Below, one piece after another: positions 25,686 to 35,488 of a DNA stretch of 64,000 nucleotides. The stretch covers positions 1 to 64,000 of the forward strand of contig BOKV01000007.1 in NCBI GenBank assembly GCA_016861165.1, read 5' to 3'. The position numbers and the translations under genes were made by a program. How positions within the stretch are numbered: the first letter of the stretch is position 1; every line of letters begins with the position of its first letter. The notes under the pieces were generated by a model that saw nothing but the letters and a program-made list of their open reading frames with translations, did not search any database and was not told where the DNA came from. This stretch comes from Alphaproteobacteria bacterium (GTDB lineage: Bacteria; Pseudomonadota; Alphaproteobacteria; Rhizobiales; Rhizobiaceae).

Positions 25686-27872
25686 ATGCGATCCTCCCTC
25701 GCCCGCTTCCTGTCCCTTCTTGCCACGCTGCTGGCGCTGATCGCCCTGCCGCAGCCGGCCAGCGCCGAGACGCCCTATCTGACCCGATTCCTCGCCGAGG
25801 TGCCGGCCGCCGCGCTGGTCGAGGGCGCGACGGGCTATGGCGAGGTGCGCACCGATCTGCCGGTGGCGCCGCTACTGCGCGGGGCCGAGCGCATCGGCTG
25901 GGCCTTCATCACTTCCGATTTCGTCGGCACTACCGGCTATTCCGGCAAGCCGATCCACATCATGGCGGCGCTCGACGACGCGGCGCGCATCATCGGGCTC
26001 AATCTCGTCCAGCATTCCGAGCCGATCGTGCTGATCGGCATCCCGGAAGCACGCATCCGGGCGCTGATCGCCGAGCAGATCGGGCTCGACCTCGCCGCGG
26101 TCGCCGAGGCCGGCGGCAGCGTGCCGAAACTTAACATCATCTCCGGCGTCACCGTCACCATCATGGTGATCGACGATTCAATCGTGCGCTCCGGCATCCG
26201 CGTGGCGCGGCAGATGGGGCTGGGCGGGCTCAGCGCCGCCGCGCCCGCCGGGCCGCGCCATGTGCTCAACCCCGACGCGCCGGCCGCCGGCGACTGGTTC
26301 GGCCTCGTCGGCGACGGCACCGTGCGCCGGCTGACGCTGGAGGCGGGCCAGATCAACGAAGCCTTTGCGCGCATGGACGATCCGCGCGCCGCCCGCCGGC
26401 CGCTGACCGTGCCGGACGACACCACCTATATCGACCTGCACGCGGCGCTCATCAGCCATCCGGCGGTCGGGCGCGCGCTGCTGGGCGAGGCCGAATACGC
26501 CAACCTGCGCCGCTGGCTCGGCGAGGGCGAGCACGCCATCCTGCTGGCCGGGCGCGGGCTCTACTCGTTCAAGGGCTCGGGCTATGTGCGTGGCGGCCTG
26601 TTCGACCGCATCGCGCTGATCCAGGGCGACGTCTCGGTACGCTTCCGCGACCGCGATCACCGCCGGCTGGGGGCGATCGCCGCCGCCGGCGCGCCGCAGT
26701 TCACCGAGGTCGACATCTTCCGCATCCCGGCCGATGCCGGCTTCGATCCGGCCGCGCCATGGCGCCTGCAGCTGCTGGTCCAGCGCGAGCTGGCGGCGCT
26801 CGAACGCGTCTTCACCACCTTCGAACTCGGCTACCAGATGCCGTCGAGCTATCTGAGCGAGGTGGCGCGCCCGGTCGTCACCGCGGCCGAGGACGTGCAC
26901 GACGCCCAGGCCGAGCGCGCCGCCCAGATGGCGCTGATCGAGCGGATCTGGTGGGACAAGCGCTTCGAGATCGGCGGCCTGCTGGCGATGCTGGCGGTGC
27001 TGACCGGCGCCTTCTTCTTCCAGACCTTCCTGACCCGCTCGGAGCGCATCACCTACTGGTTCCGCATGGGCTTCCTGACGGTGACGCTGGTCTTCCTCGG
27101 CTGGTACGCCAGCGCCCAGCTCTCGGTCGTCAACCTGATGGCGCTCGCCCATACGCTGCGCAGCGGGTTCAGCTGGCAGGCGTTCATGCTGGAGCCGCTG
27201 ACCTTCATCCTGTGGTGGTCGGTGGCGGCCGCGCTGATCTTCTGGGGGCGTGGCGCCTATTGCGGCTGGCTGTGCCCGTTCGGCGCGCTGCAGGAACTGA
27301 CCAACCAGGTCGCCCGCTTCCTGCGGGTGCCGCAAATCACGGTGCCGTGGGGCCTGCACGAGCGGCTGTGGGCGCTGAAATACGTCATCTTCCTCGGCCT
27401 GTTCGCGGTGGCGCTGGCCTCGCTCGACCGGGGCGAACAGCTCGCCGAGATCGAGCCTTTCAAGACGGCGATCGTGCTGAAATTCGCCCGCGCCTGGCCG
27501 TTCGTCGTCTTTGCGCTGGCGCTGCTGCTCGCCGGGCTGTTCATCGAGCGCTTCTACTGTCGCTATCTGTGCCCGCTCGGCGCCGCGCTGGCGATCCCCG
27601 CGCGCCTGCGCATGTTCGACTGGCTCAAGCGCTACCACGAGTGCGGCAGCCCCTGCCAGACCTGCCGCAACGAGTGCTTCGTGCAGGCGATCCACCCGAC
27701 CGGCGAGATCAACCCGAACGAGTGCCACAACTGCCTGCACTGCCAGGTGCTCTACCAGAGCGAACAGAAATGCCCGGTGGTGATCCTCAAGAAGAAGAAG
27801 CGTGAAGCCTTCGAGAAACGCAACGCGGCCTCGACCGAGGCGATGGACCGCGTGCTCGCCAATGCCAAGTAG
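25686..27872 (+). CDS. nosR: Nitrous oxide reductase regulator/electron donor NosR
   Basis: A 728-residue polytopic flavo-iron-sulfur protein. A signal segment (1-27) is followed by a periplasmic FMN-binding domain (about 90-200, ending [18 protein letters not shown]), several membrane helices (about 420-600), and two ferredoxin-like Cys motifs facing the cytoplasm: [14 protein letters not shown] and [14 protein letters not shown], then the C-terminal cluster region [12 protein letters not shown] and ECHNCLHC. NosR supports nosZ expression and passes electrons to NosZ; NosX flavinates it. The start at ATG 25686 leaves little room for a leader under the FNR box. It is the first gene of nosRZDFYLX. 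Confidence 0.97.
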   Translation: MRSSLARFLSLLATLLALIALPQPASAETPYLTRFLAEVPAAALVEGATGYGEVRTDLPVAPLLRGAERIGWAFITSDFVGTTGYSGKPIHIMAALDDAARIIGLNLVQHSEPIVLIGIPEARIRALIAEQIGLDLAAVAEAGGSVPKLNIISGVTVTIMVIDDSIVRSGIRVARQMGLGGLSAAAPAGPRHVLNPDAPAAGDWFGLVGDGTVRRLTLEAGQINEAFARMDDPRAARRPLTVPDDTTYIDLHAALISHPAVGRALLGEAEYANLRRWLGEGEHAILLAGRGLYSFKGSGYVRGGLFDRIALIQGDVSVRFRDRDHRRLGAIAAAGAPQFTEVDIFRIPADAGFDPAAPWRLQLLVQRELAALERVFTTFELGYQMPSSYLSEVARPVVTAAEDVHDAQAERAAQMALIERIWWDKRFEIGGLLAMLAVLTGAFFFQTFLTRSERITYWFRMGFLTVTLVFLGWYASAQLSVVNLMALAHTLRSGFSWQAFMLEPLTFILWWSVAAALIFWGRGAYCGWLCPFGALQELTNQVARFLRVPQITVPWGLHERLWALKYVIFLGLFAVALASLDRGEQLAEIEPFKTAIVLKFARAWPFVVFALALLLAGLFIERFYCRYLCPLGAALAIPARLRMFDWLKRYHECGSPCQTCRNECFVQAIHPTGEINPNECHNCLHCQVLYQSEQKCPVVILKKKKREAFEKRNAASTEAMDRVLANAK

Positions 27873-27888
27873 GAAAGGAGCCTATGTC

Positions 27889-29799
27889 ATGCAAACCAAC
27901 ACCAACGAAAAGGGCATCAGCCGCCGGCAGATGCTCACCGGACCGGCCAAGCTCGCGCTGGTCGCCGGAGCGGCGATCGGCGGCGGGGCGGGCGCGCTAG
28001 TCGCCTCGTCCGCGCCGGCGCGCGCCGAACTGAAGCCGGGCGAACTCGACGAATATTACGGCTTCTGGTCGTCGGGCCAGACCGGGGAACTGCGCATCCT
28101 CGGCGTCCCGTCGATGCGCGAACTGATGCGGGTGCCGGTGTTCAACCGCTGCTCGGCCACCGGCTGGGGGCAGACCAACGAATCGATCCGCATCCACCAG
28201 CGCACCATGCTGCCCGCAACGCGCGCCTATCTGGTGGCCAACGGCAAGAAGATCCACGACAATGGCGACCTGCACCACGTGCACATGTCGTTCACCGAGG
28301 GCCGCTATGACGGGCGCTACCTGTTCATGAACGACAAGGCCAACACCCGCGTGGCGCGGGTGCGCTGCGACATCATGAAATGCGACGCCATCCTCGAAAT
28401 CCCCAACGCCAAGGCCATCCACGGCATGCGGCCGCAGAAATGGCCGCGCACCAACTACATCTTCTGCAATGGCGAGGACGAGGTGCCGATGGTCAATGAC
28501 GGATCGGTGCTCGACGATGCCTCGAAATACGTGAACTTCTTCACGGCCGTCAACGCCGACGACATGACCGTCGCCTGGCAGGTGATCGTCTCGGGCAATC
28601 TCGACAACACCGACGCCGACTACGAGGGCAAGTGGGCCTTCTCGACCTGCTACAATTCCGAGATGGGCACCAATCTCGCCGAGATGACCTCCTCCGACAT
28701 GGACCATGTCGTGGTGTTCAATCTCGCCGAGATCGAGCGCGGCATCGCCGCCGGCGACTATATCGAGCTCAACGGCGTCAAGGTGATCGACGGGCGCAAG
28801 GGGGCCAACAAGAAGTACACCCGCTACATCCCGATCCCCAACAACCCGCACGGCTGCAACATGGCGCCCGACAAGGTGCATTTGTGCATCGGCGGCAAGC
28901 TCAGCCCGACGGTGAGCGTCATCGATGTGCGCCGGCTGGACGCGCTGTTCGAGGACGACGGCATCGACCCGCGCCATCCGGTCGTCGCCGAGCCGGAACT
29001 GGGCCTCGGGCCGCTCCACACCGCCTTCGACGGCAAGGGCAACGCCTATACGACGCTGTTCCTCGACAGCCAGGTGGCCTTCTGGAACATCGAGAAGGCG
29101 GTACGCGCCTATAACGGCGAGGACGTCGACCCGGTCATCTCCAAGACCGACGTGCACTACCAGCCCGGCCACAACTCGACCACGATGGGCGAGACGCTCG
29201 ACGCCGACGGCAAGTACTACATATCGATGAACAAGTTCTCGAAGGACCGCTTCATCAATGTCGGTCCGCTCAAGCCTGAGAACGAACAGCTGTTCGTCAT
29301 CGACGGCGACGAGCTGGAACTGGTCCATGACGGCCCCACCTTCGCCGAGCCGCACGATTCGATCATCGTGCACCGGTCGGTCGTCAACCCGTTGCACATC
29401 TATGACCGCAACGATCCGACATGGGCCGAGACGCGGGCGCAGGCCGAGGCCGACGGCGTCGACATCGACGACTGGACCGATACGGTCGTGCGCGATGGCA
29501 GCAAGGTGCGGGTCTACATGTCGTCGAACGCACCGGCCTTCTCGGTGGAGAGCTTCACCGTGAAGGAGGGCGACGAGGTGACGATCATCCTCACCAATCT
29601 CGACGATGTCGAGGACCTCACCCACGGCTTCACCATGGGCGACCATGGCATCGCCTTCGAGGTCAGCCCGCAGCAGACCGCCTCGGTCACCTTCGTGGCG
29701 GCCAAGGCCGGCGTCTACTGGTATTACTGCCAGTGGTTCTGCCATGCCCTGCACATGGAGATGCGCGGGCGCATGTTCGTCGAGCCGAAGGGCGCCTGA
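27889..29799 (+). CDS. nosZ: Nitrous oxide reductase, clade I (Tat-exported)
   Basis: A 636-residue periplasmic multicopper enzyme reducing N2O to N2. The N-terminus [20 protein letters not shown] is a twin-arginine signal, the mark of clade I NosZ. The beta-propeller carries His residues of the CuZ centre ([12 protein letters not shown] and [12 protein letters not shown] among them). The C-terminal cupredoxin carries the CuA motif CxxxCxxxHxxM (C614, C618, H622, M625). The start ATG 27889 follows an AGGAAAGGAG Shine-Dalgarno and lies 17 nt after the nosR stop. Both copper sites appear intact, so the enzyme should be active. Confidence 0.98.
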   Translation: MQTNTNEKGISRRQMLTGPAKLALVAGAAIGGGAGALVASSAPARAELKPGELDEYYGFWSSGQTGELRILGVPSMRELMRVPVFNRCSATGWGQTNESIRIHQRTMLPATRAYLVANGKKIHDNGDLHHVHMSFTEGRYDGRYLFMNDKANTRVARVRCDIMKCDAILEIPNAKAIHGMRPQKWPRTNYIFCNGEDEVPMVNDGSVLDDASKYVNFFTAVNADDMTVAWQVIVSGNLDNTDADYEGKWAFSTCYNSEMGTNLAEMTSSDMDHVVVFNLAEIERGIAAGDYIELNGVKVIDGRKGANKKYTRYIPIPNNPHGCNMAPDKVHLCIGGKLSPTVSVIDVRRLDALFEDDGIDPRHPVVAEPELGLGPLHTAFDGKGNAYTTLFLDSQVAFWNIEKAVRAYNGEDVDPVISKTDVHYQPGHNSTTMGETLDADGKYYISMNKFSKDRFINVGPLKPENEQLFVIDGDELELVHDGPTFAEPHDSIIVHRSVVNPLHIYDRNDPTWAETRAQAEADGVDIDDWTDTVVRDGSKVRVYMSSNAPAFSVESFTVKEGDEVTIILTNLDDVEDLTHGFTMGDHGIAFEVSPQQTASVTFVAAKAGVYWYYCQWFCHALHMEMRGRMFVEPKGA

Positions 29800-31114
29800 C
29801 CCATGCGCGGCCCGCGTCTGCCCATCGCGCTGATGCTGGCACTGCTGCTGCCGGCCGCGACCGCGGCCGGCGAGCGGCTGGTGCCGGCCGAGCCGGGCGC
29901 GCTGGCCCTCGCCATCGCCGGGGGAAACCCCGGCGATGTGCTGCTGCTCGCCCCGGGCCGCCATGACGGCCCGGTGGTGCTCTCGTTTCCGATCACGCTC
30001 GACGGCGGCGGCGAGGCCGTGGTCGAGGGCGACAAGACGGGCTCGGTGATCACGGTGACCGGCGAGGACGTCACCGTGCGCGGGCTGGAAATCCGCGGCT
30101 CCGGCTCCGACCATCCGGGGGTCGATGCCGGCGTCAAGCTCGGCCGCACGGCGCGCCGCGCGCGCATCGAGGGCAACCGCCTGGTCGACAACCTGGTCGG
30201 CGTCCACGTCTTCGGCGCCCGCGACAGCCTGGTGCGCGACAACACCATCCTCGGCCGCCGCGACCACCGCGTCAACGACCGCGGCAACGCCATCTATGTG
30301 TGGAACGCGCCGGGCACAATGGTCGAGGGCAACCGCATCCGCTGGGGCCGCGACGGCATCTTCGCCAATGCCTCGCGCGACAACGTTTTCCGCGACAACC
30401 TGTTCCGCGACCTGCGCTTCGCGGTGCACTTCATGTACACCAACAACGCCGAGGTCGCCGGCAACGTCTCGATCGGCAACACGCTCGGCTATGCCATCAT
30501 GTTTTCCGACCGCGTATCGGTGGTGGGCAACCGCTCGCTGCGCGACCGCCGGCACGGCGTGATGCTGAACTTCGCCAACAACGCCGACGTGCGCGGCAAT
30601 CTGGTGCGTGGCGGCACGCACGAGAAATGCACCTTCATCTACAACGCCCACCGCAACGTGATCCACGCCAACCGCTTCGAGGGCTGCGACATCGGCATCC
30701 ACTTCACCGCCGGCTCCGAGCGCAACGCCTTCGCCGGCAATGCCTTCATCGCCAACCGGACGCAGGTCAAATATGTCGGGACGCGCGACATCGAATGGAG
30801 CCATGCCGGGCGCGGCAATTTCTGGTCGGATCACCCCGCCTTCGACCTGAACGGCGACGGCATCGCCGACGCCCGCTACCGCCCCAACGACCTGATGGAC
30901 CACATCCTGTGGTCGCAGCCCGCCGCCGCCCTGCTGCTTGGTTCGCCGGCCGTGCAGCTCATCCGTCACGCCCAGGCCAATTTCCCCGCAACCCTGCCCG
31001 GCGGCGTGGTCGACAGCCATCCGCTGATGCTCCCGATCGAAATCGCCGTATCGCCCGACATCGCCCGGATCGAGGCCGAGACCCGCCCCGCCTGGCTCCA
31101 TGGAAGCCCCTCCG

Positions 31115-32016
<902 letters not shown>

Positions 32017-32020
<4 letters not shown>

Positions 32021-32838
32021 CACGCATCCTTGCCGCCGCGACCGCGGAAGCGCGCATCGCCATCCGCAACCGCTGGGTGGCGATCGCCATCGCCATGATG
32101 GCGGTGTTCTCGCTAGTGCTGTCGGCGATGGGCAGCGCGCCGACCGGCGTGCTCGGCGCCGACCGGCTGTCGGTGACGGTGGCGAGCCTGACCAGCCTCG
32201 CCGTCTACCTGGTGCCGCTGATGGCGCTGCTGATGAGTTTCGACGCGGTGGCCGGCGAGATCGAGCGCGGCACGCTGCCGCTGGTGCTGACCTATCCGGT
32301 CGCCCGCGCCGAACTGCTGCTGGGCAAGTTCCTCGCCCACCTGGCCATTCTGGCGCTGGCCGTCGGCGCTGGCTACGGTCTGGCGGCGGCCGGAGCGCTG
32401 TCGGACGATCCTGGGGCGATCTCGGGCCTGGCGGCGCTGGCGCGGCTGTTCTGGACCTCGCTCCTGCTCGGCGCCGCTTTTCTGGCGATCGGCTACGCGC
32501 TCTCGGCCGTGGCGCGGCGGCCCGGCGCCGCCGCCGGCCTGGCGGTGGCGCTGTGGCTGGTGATGATCGTTCTCTACGATCTCGGCCTGCTGGCGGCGAT
32601 CGTCGCCGACAATGGCGGTCTGTTCACCACGCGGGTCTTCCCCTGGTTCCTGGTCGCCAACCCGGCCGACGCCTTCCGGCTCTACAACCTCGCCGCCTCC
32701 GAGGCGACGGCCGCGGCCGCCGGAGTGGCCGGCGCCGCCGGCACGGTCGCGCTGTCCCACGTGCTTGCATCGATGCTCGTCTGGCCGCTGGTCGGACTGG
32801 GGCTCGCCACGCTGGCCTTCCGCAGGGTGACGCCATGA
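32017..32838 (+). CDS. nosY: NosY, ABC permease for NosZ copper assembly
   Basis: A 273-residue inner-membrane protein with about six hydrophobic helices (such as WVAIAIAMMAVFSLVLSAMG and LAVYLVPLMALLMSFDAVAG). The family segment EIERGTLPLVLTYPVARAEL lies between helices 2 and 3. It starts in ATGA overlap with nosF and ends in ATGA overlap with nosL, which fits tight operon coupling. It is the membrane partner of NosF and NosD. Confidence 0.94.
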
Positions 32839-33410
32839 TCCGCCCCGCCCTCCTTTGGCTGGCCGTGCTTGCCCTCGCCGCCTGCAGCGAGGACGCGGCC
32901 GCGCCGCCGGCGCCGGTGGCGATGACCACCGAGGCGGTGGGCTACTACTGCCAGATGCAGCTGCTCGAACATCCCGGACCCAAGGCGCAGGCCCATCTCG
33001 TCGGCCTGCCACAGCCGCTGTTCTTCAGCCAGGTGCGCGATGTCGTCGCCTATCAGCGCATGCCCGAGCAGAGCCATGCGGTCAACGTCGTCTATGTCTC
33101 CGACATGGGCGCGCCCGGCGCGAGCTGGGAAGAGCCCGGCGCCGAGAACTGGATCGCCGCCACCGAAGCACACTATGTCGTCGGCAGCGACATCGCCGGC
33201 GGCATGGGCGCGCCCGAACTGATACCGTTCTCGCGCCGCGAGGCCGCCGAGACCTTCGCCGCCCGCCATGGCGGGCAGGTGATGGCACTCGCCGAGATTC
33301 CCGACGCGGCGGTATTGGCGCCGGTCGAGACCGACGGCACCGCCACGGCCGAGGACGAGGCCGATTTCCAGCGCCGGCTCGAGGCGCTCGGGAACGAACA
33401 GGAGCGCTGA
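32835..33410 (+). CDS. nosL: NosL, copper chaperone lipoprotein
   Basis: A 191-residue lipoprotein with a lipobox ending LAACS (Cys17). The Cu(I)-binding motif CQMQLLEHPGPKAQ is in the first third, and VVAYQRMPEQ and PELIPFSRREAAETFAARHG are the conserved later blocks. NosL delivers Cu(I) to NosDFY and hence to NosZ. It overlaps the nosY stop by 4 nt. The Ala/Glu-rich C-terminus (TATAEDEADF) is variable in the family. Confidence 0.93.
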   Translation: MIRPALLWLAVLALAACSEDAAAPPAPVAMTTEAVGYYCQMQLLEHPGPKAQAHLVGLPQPLFFSQVRDVVAYQRMPEQSHAVNVVYVSDMGAPGASWEEPGAENWIAATEAHYVVGSDIAGGMGAPELIPFSRREAAETFAARHGGQVMALAEIPDAAVLAPVETDGTATAEDEADFQRRLEALGNEQER

Positions 33411-33412
33411 CC

Positions 33413-34366
33413 ATGATCAAACGCCGCCGACTGCTCGCCATCATGGCCGCCACGCTCGGCAGCGCCATGCTGCCGCTGCCGGGCCGGGCGCAGGCGCTTA
33501 CCCACTGGCGCGGCGTGGCGCTCGGCGCCGACGCCTCGATAACGCTGGCCCATCCCGAGGCCGACGCGATCATCGACCTCGCGCTCGCCGAGATCGCCCG
33601 GCTCGAGGCGATCTTCAGTCTGCACCGCCCCGATTCGGCGCTGGCGCGGCTCAATGCCGCGGGCCGACTTGAGGCGCCGCCCTTCGAACTGCTCGAATGC
33701 CTCGGCCAGTGCGCCGGCGTCCATGCCGCGACCGGCGGGCGCTTCGACCCGACCATCCAGCCGCTGTGGGCGCTCTACGCGGAGCATTGCGCCGGCGCGG
33801 CCGCGAGCAGCCCGCCGCCGGCGGCGGTGCTGGCCGAGCGGCTGGCGCGCACCGGCTGGCCGCGCCTGCGCTTCGACGCGGGCGAAATCCGCCTCGAGCC
33901 CGGCATGGCGCTCAGCCTCAACGGTATCGCCCAGGGCTACATCGCCGATCGCGTTGCCGACCTGCTGCGCGGACAGGGCCTCGACCGGGTGCTGGTCAAC
34001 ACCGGCGAGTTCCAGGCGGTTGGCGGCGACCCGCGTGGCGGGCCGTGGTCGATCGGCCTGCGCGACGGCGACAGCGTGCTGGCCGATCGCGTGGAACTCG
34101 CCGACGGGGCGCTGGCGACCTCGGCCGCGCATGGTATCACCTTCGACCGCGCCGGACGGCTTGGCCACATCCTCGACCCGCGCACGGGACTGCCGGCGGC
34201 CCGCCGCTGGCGGCTGGTGACGATGGCGGCGCCGCGCGCCTGGCTCGCCGACGCGCTCAGCACCGCCTTCTGCCTGATGGACCGCGAAACGATCGACACC
34301 GCCCTGGCGGCGTTCCCGCAGACCCGGCTCGAGCGGCTCGTGCCAGAGGCGGCCGCGGCGCTCTGA
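33413..34366 (+). CDS. nosX: NosX, FAD:protein FMN transferase (ApbE family)
   Basis: A 317-residue exported ApbE-family enzyme that attaches FMN covalently to NosR. The N-terminus KRRRLLAIMAATLGSAMLPL looks like a Tat or Sec signal. The core has the family blocks LNGIAQGYIADRVADLLRGQ, VNTGEFQAVGGDPRGGPW and LATSAAHGITFDRAGRLGH, then ILDPRTGLPA. It starts 2 nt after the nosL stop and closes the operon. Its stop is 51 nt from the convergent cysG gene; no terminator with a T-run is seen between them. Confidence 0.94.
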   Translation: MIKRRRLLAIMAATLGSAMLPLPGRAQALTHWRGVALGADASITLAHPEADAIIDLALAEIARLEAIFSLHRPDSALARLNAAGRLEAPPFELLECLGQCAGVHAATGGRFDPTIQPLWALYAEHCAGAAASSPPPAAVLAERLARTGWPRLRFDAGEIRLEPGMALSLNGIAQGYIADRVADLLRGQGLDRVLVNTGEFQAVGGDPRGGPWSIGLRDGDSVLADRVELADGALATSAAHGITFDRAGRLGHILDPRTGLPAARRWRLVTMAAPRAWLADALSTAFCLMDRETIDTALAAFPQTRLERLVPEAAAAL

Positions 34367-34417
34367 GCAGACGCCGATTCCCCCGGTCGCGCCTCCCCGG
34401 TCGTCCCTTCCCGGGCG

Positions 34418-35488
34418 TCAGGCCGGCTGCGCGACGCGCCTGTCCGCCGCGACGGCCGCTGGCGGCGCCGATACGATGCCCGGCACGACCGCCATTGCCA
34501 CGCCCGCCTGCCTGAGCCGGGCGATGTCGGCGGCGGCGCGGCGGCATGTCGCTGGGTCGCCAGCCATCAGCCGCACGACGTGGCGGCCGGCACGCGCCTG
34601 CGCCGCCATCGCCGCAACCGGATCGTCGAGCGTGCCGATCGGCCGGCGTTCGGCCTCGCGCCGGGCAAGTTCCAGCACCGCCGCCGGCACCGCGCTGTCG
34701 TGGACGATGAGGTCGGCCGCCTGCAGGGCGCGCACCGCCTTCAGCGTTACCAGTTCAGGGTCGCCCGGTCCGGCGCCGACGAAGCTGACGCTGCCCGCCG
34801 CCGCAGCGGCGCAGGTGGCGGCAAGCGCCAGCAGCCGGCCGGGCGTGGCTCCGGCCGGTGGAGGGCCGAAGGCAAGTTCGGCAAAGCGCGCCCAGAAGGC
34901 GCGCCGTTGCGGCGCGGTGACGAGGCGCTCGTTGACGCGCCCGCGCAGCCCGCGCGCCAGTTCGGCCCAGCGGGCCAGCGCTGGCGGGAGCACGGCCTCG
35001 ATGCGCCGCCGGATCGCCTGGGCGAGCACCGGCGCGGCCCTGTCGGTCGAGATGGCGATGACCGCCGGCGACCGGTTGACGATCGCGCCGAACTGGAAGT
35101 CGCAGTAGGCCGGCCGGTCGACGACATTGACGGGGACGCCGGCGGTCCGGGCGGCGGCGCAAAATGCCCGCGCTTCCTCCTCGCAGGCCGCGTCGCAGAC
35201 GGCGATGGCGGCGCCGGCAAACGCCGGCGGAGACCAGGGCGCCCTGTGGTGGACGAAGCGGCCGTCGCCGGCTTCGAGCAGTGCGGCGAGCGCCGGACCC
35301 GGCCGCCCGGCGTGGACATGAACCTCGGCGCCGGCGGCGGCCAGCAACTCCGCCTTCCAGGCAATGGCCTCGGAGGCGCCGGCGACGACGGCGCGCCGGC
35401 CGGCAAGCCGGATGAACACCGGCAGCACGGCGAGCGCGCCGACGCGCGGCGCGGCGCTGCTATCCGGCGGCGACGGCGCGGTGGGCAT
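34418..35488 (-). CDS. cysG: Siroheme synthase CysG, C-terminally truncated
   Basis: A 356-residue protein whose first 210 residues form the CysG-B precorrin-2 dehydrogenase/ferrochelatase module (GRRAVVAGASEAIAWKAELL; FQFGAIVNRSPAVIAISTDR). The C-terminal uroporphyrinogen-III methyltransferase (SUMT) module starts normally (GAGPGDPELVTLKAVRALQA) and has GRHVVRLMAGDP and VVPGI, but then ends. About the last 110-120 residues of a SUMT domain are missing; whole CysG is usually about 460-480 residues. The cut lies at the junction with nosX. The start overlaps the nasA 3' end (29 nt), so it is the last gene of the nas operon. Siroheme is the cofactor of NirB. The dehydrogenase half is likely functional. 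Confidence 0.85.
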   Translation of the reverse strand: MPTAPSPPDSSAAPRVGALAVLPVFIRLAGRRAVVAGASEAIAWKAELLAAAGAEVHVHAGRPGPALAALLEAGDGRFVHHRAPWSPPAFAGAAIAVCDAACEEEARAFCAAARTAGVPVNVVDRPAYCDFQFGAIVNRSPAVIAISTDRAAPVLAQAIRRRIEAVLPPALARWAELARGLRGRVNERLVTAPQRRAFWARFAELAFGPPPAGATPGRLLALAATCAAAAAGSVSFVGAGPGDPELVTLKAVRALQAADLIVHDSAVPAAVLELARREAERRPIGTLDDPVAAMAAQARAGRHVVRLMAGDPATCRRAAADIARLRQAGVAMAVVPGIVSAPPAAVAADRRVAQPA

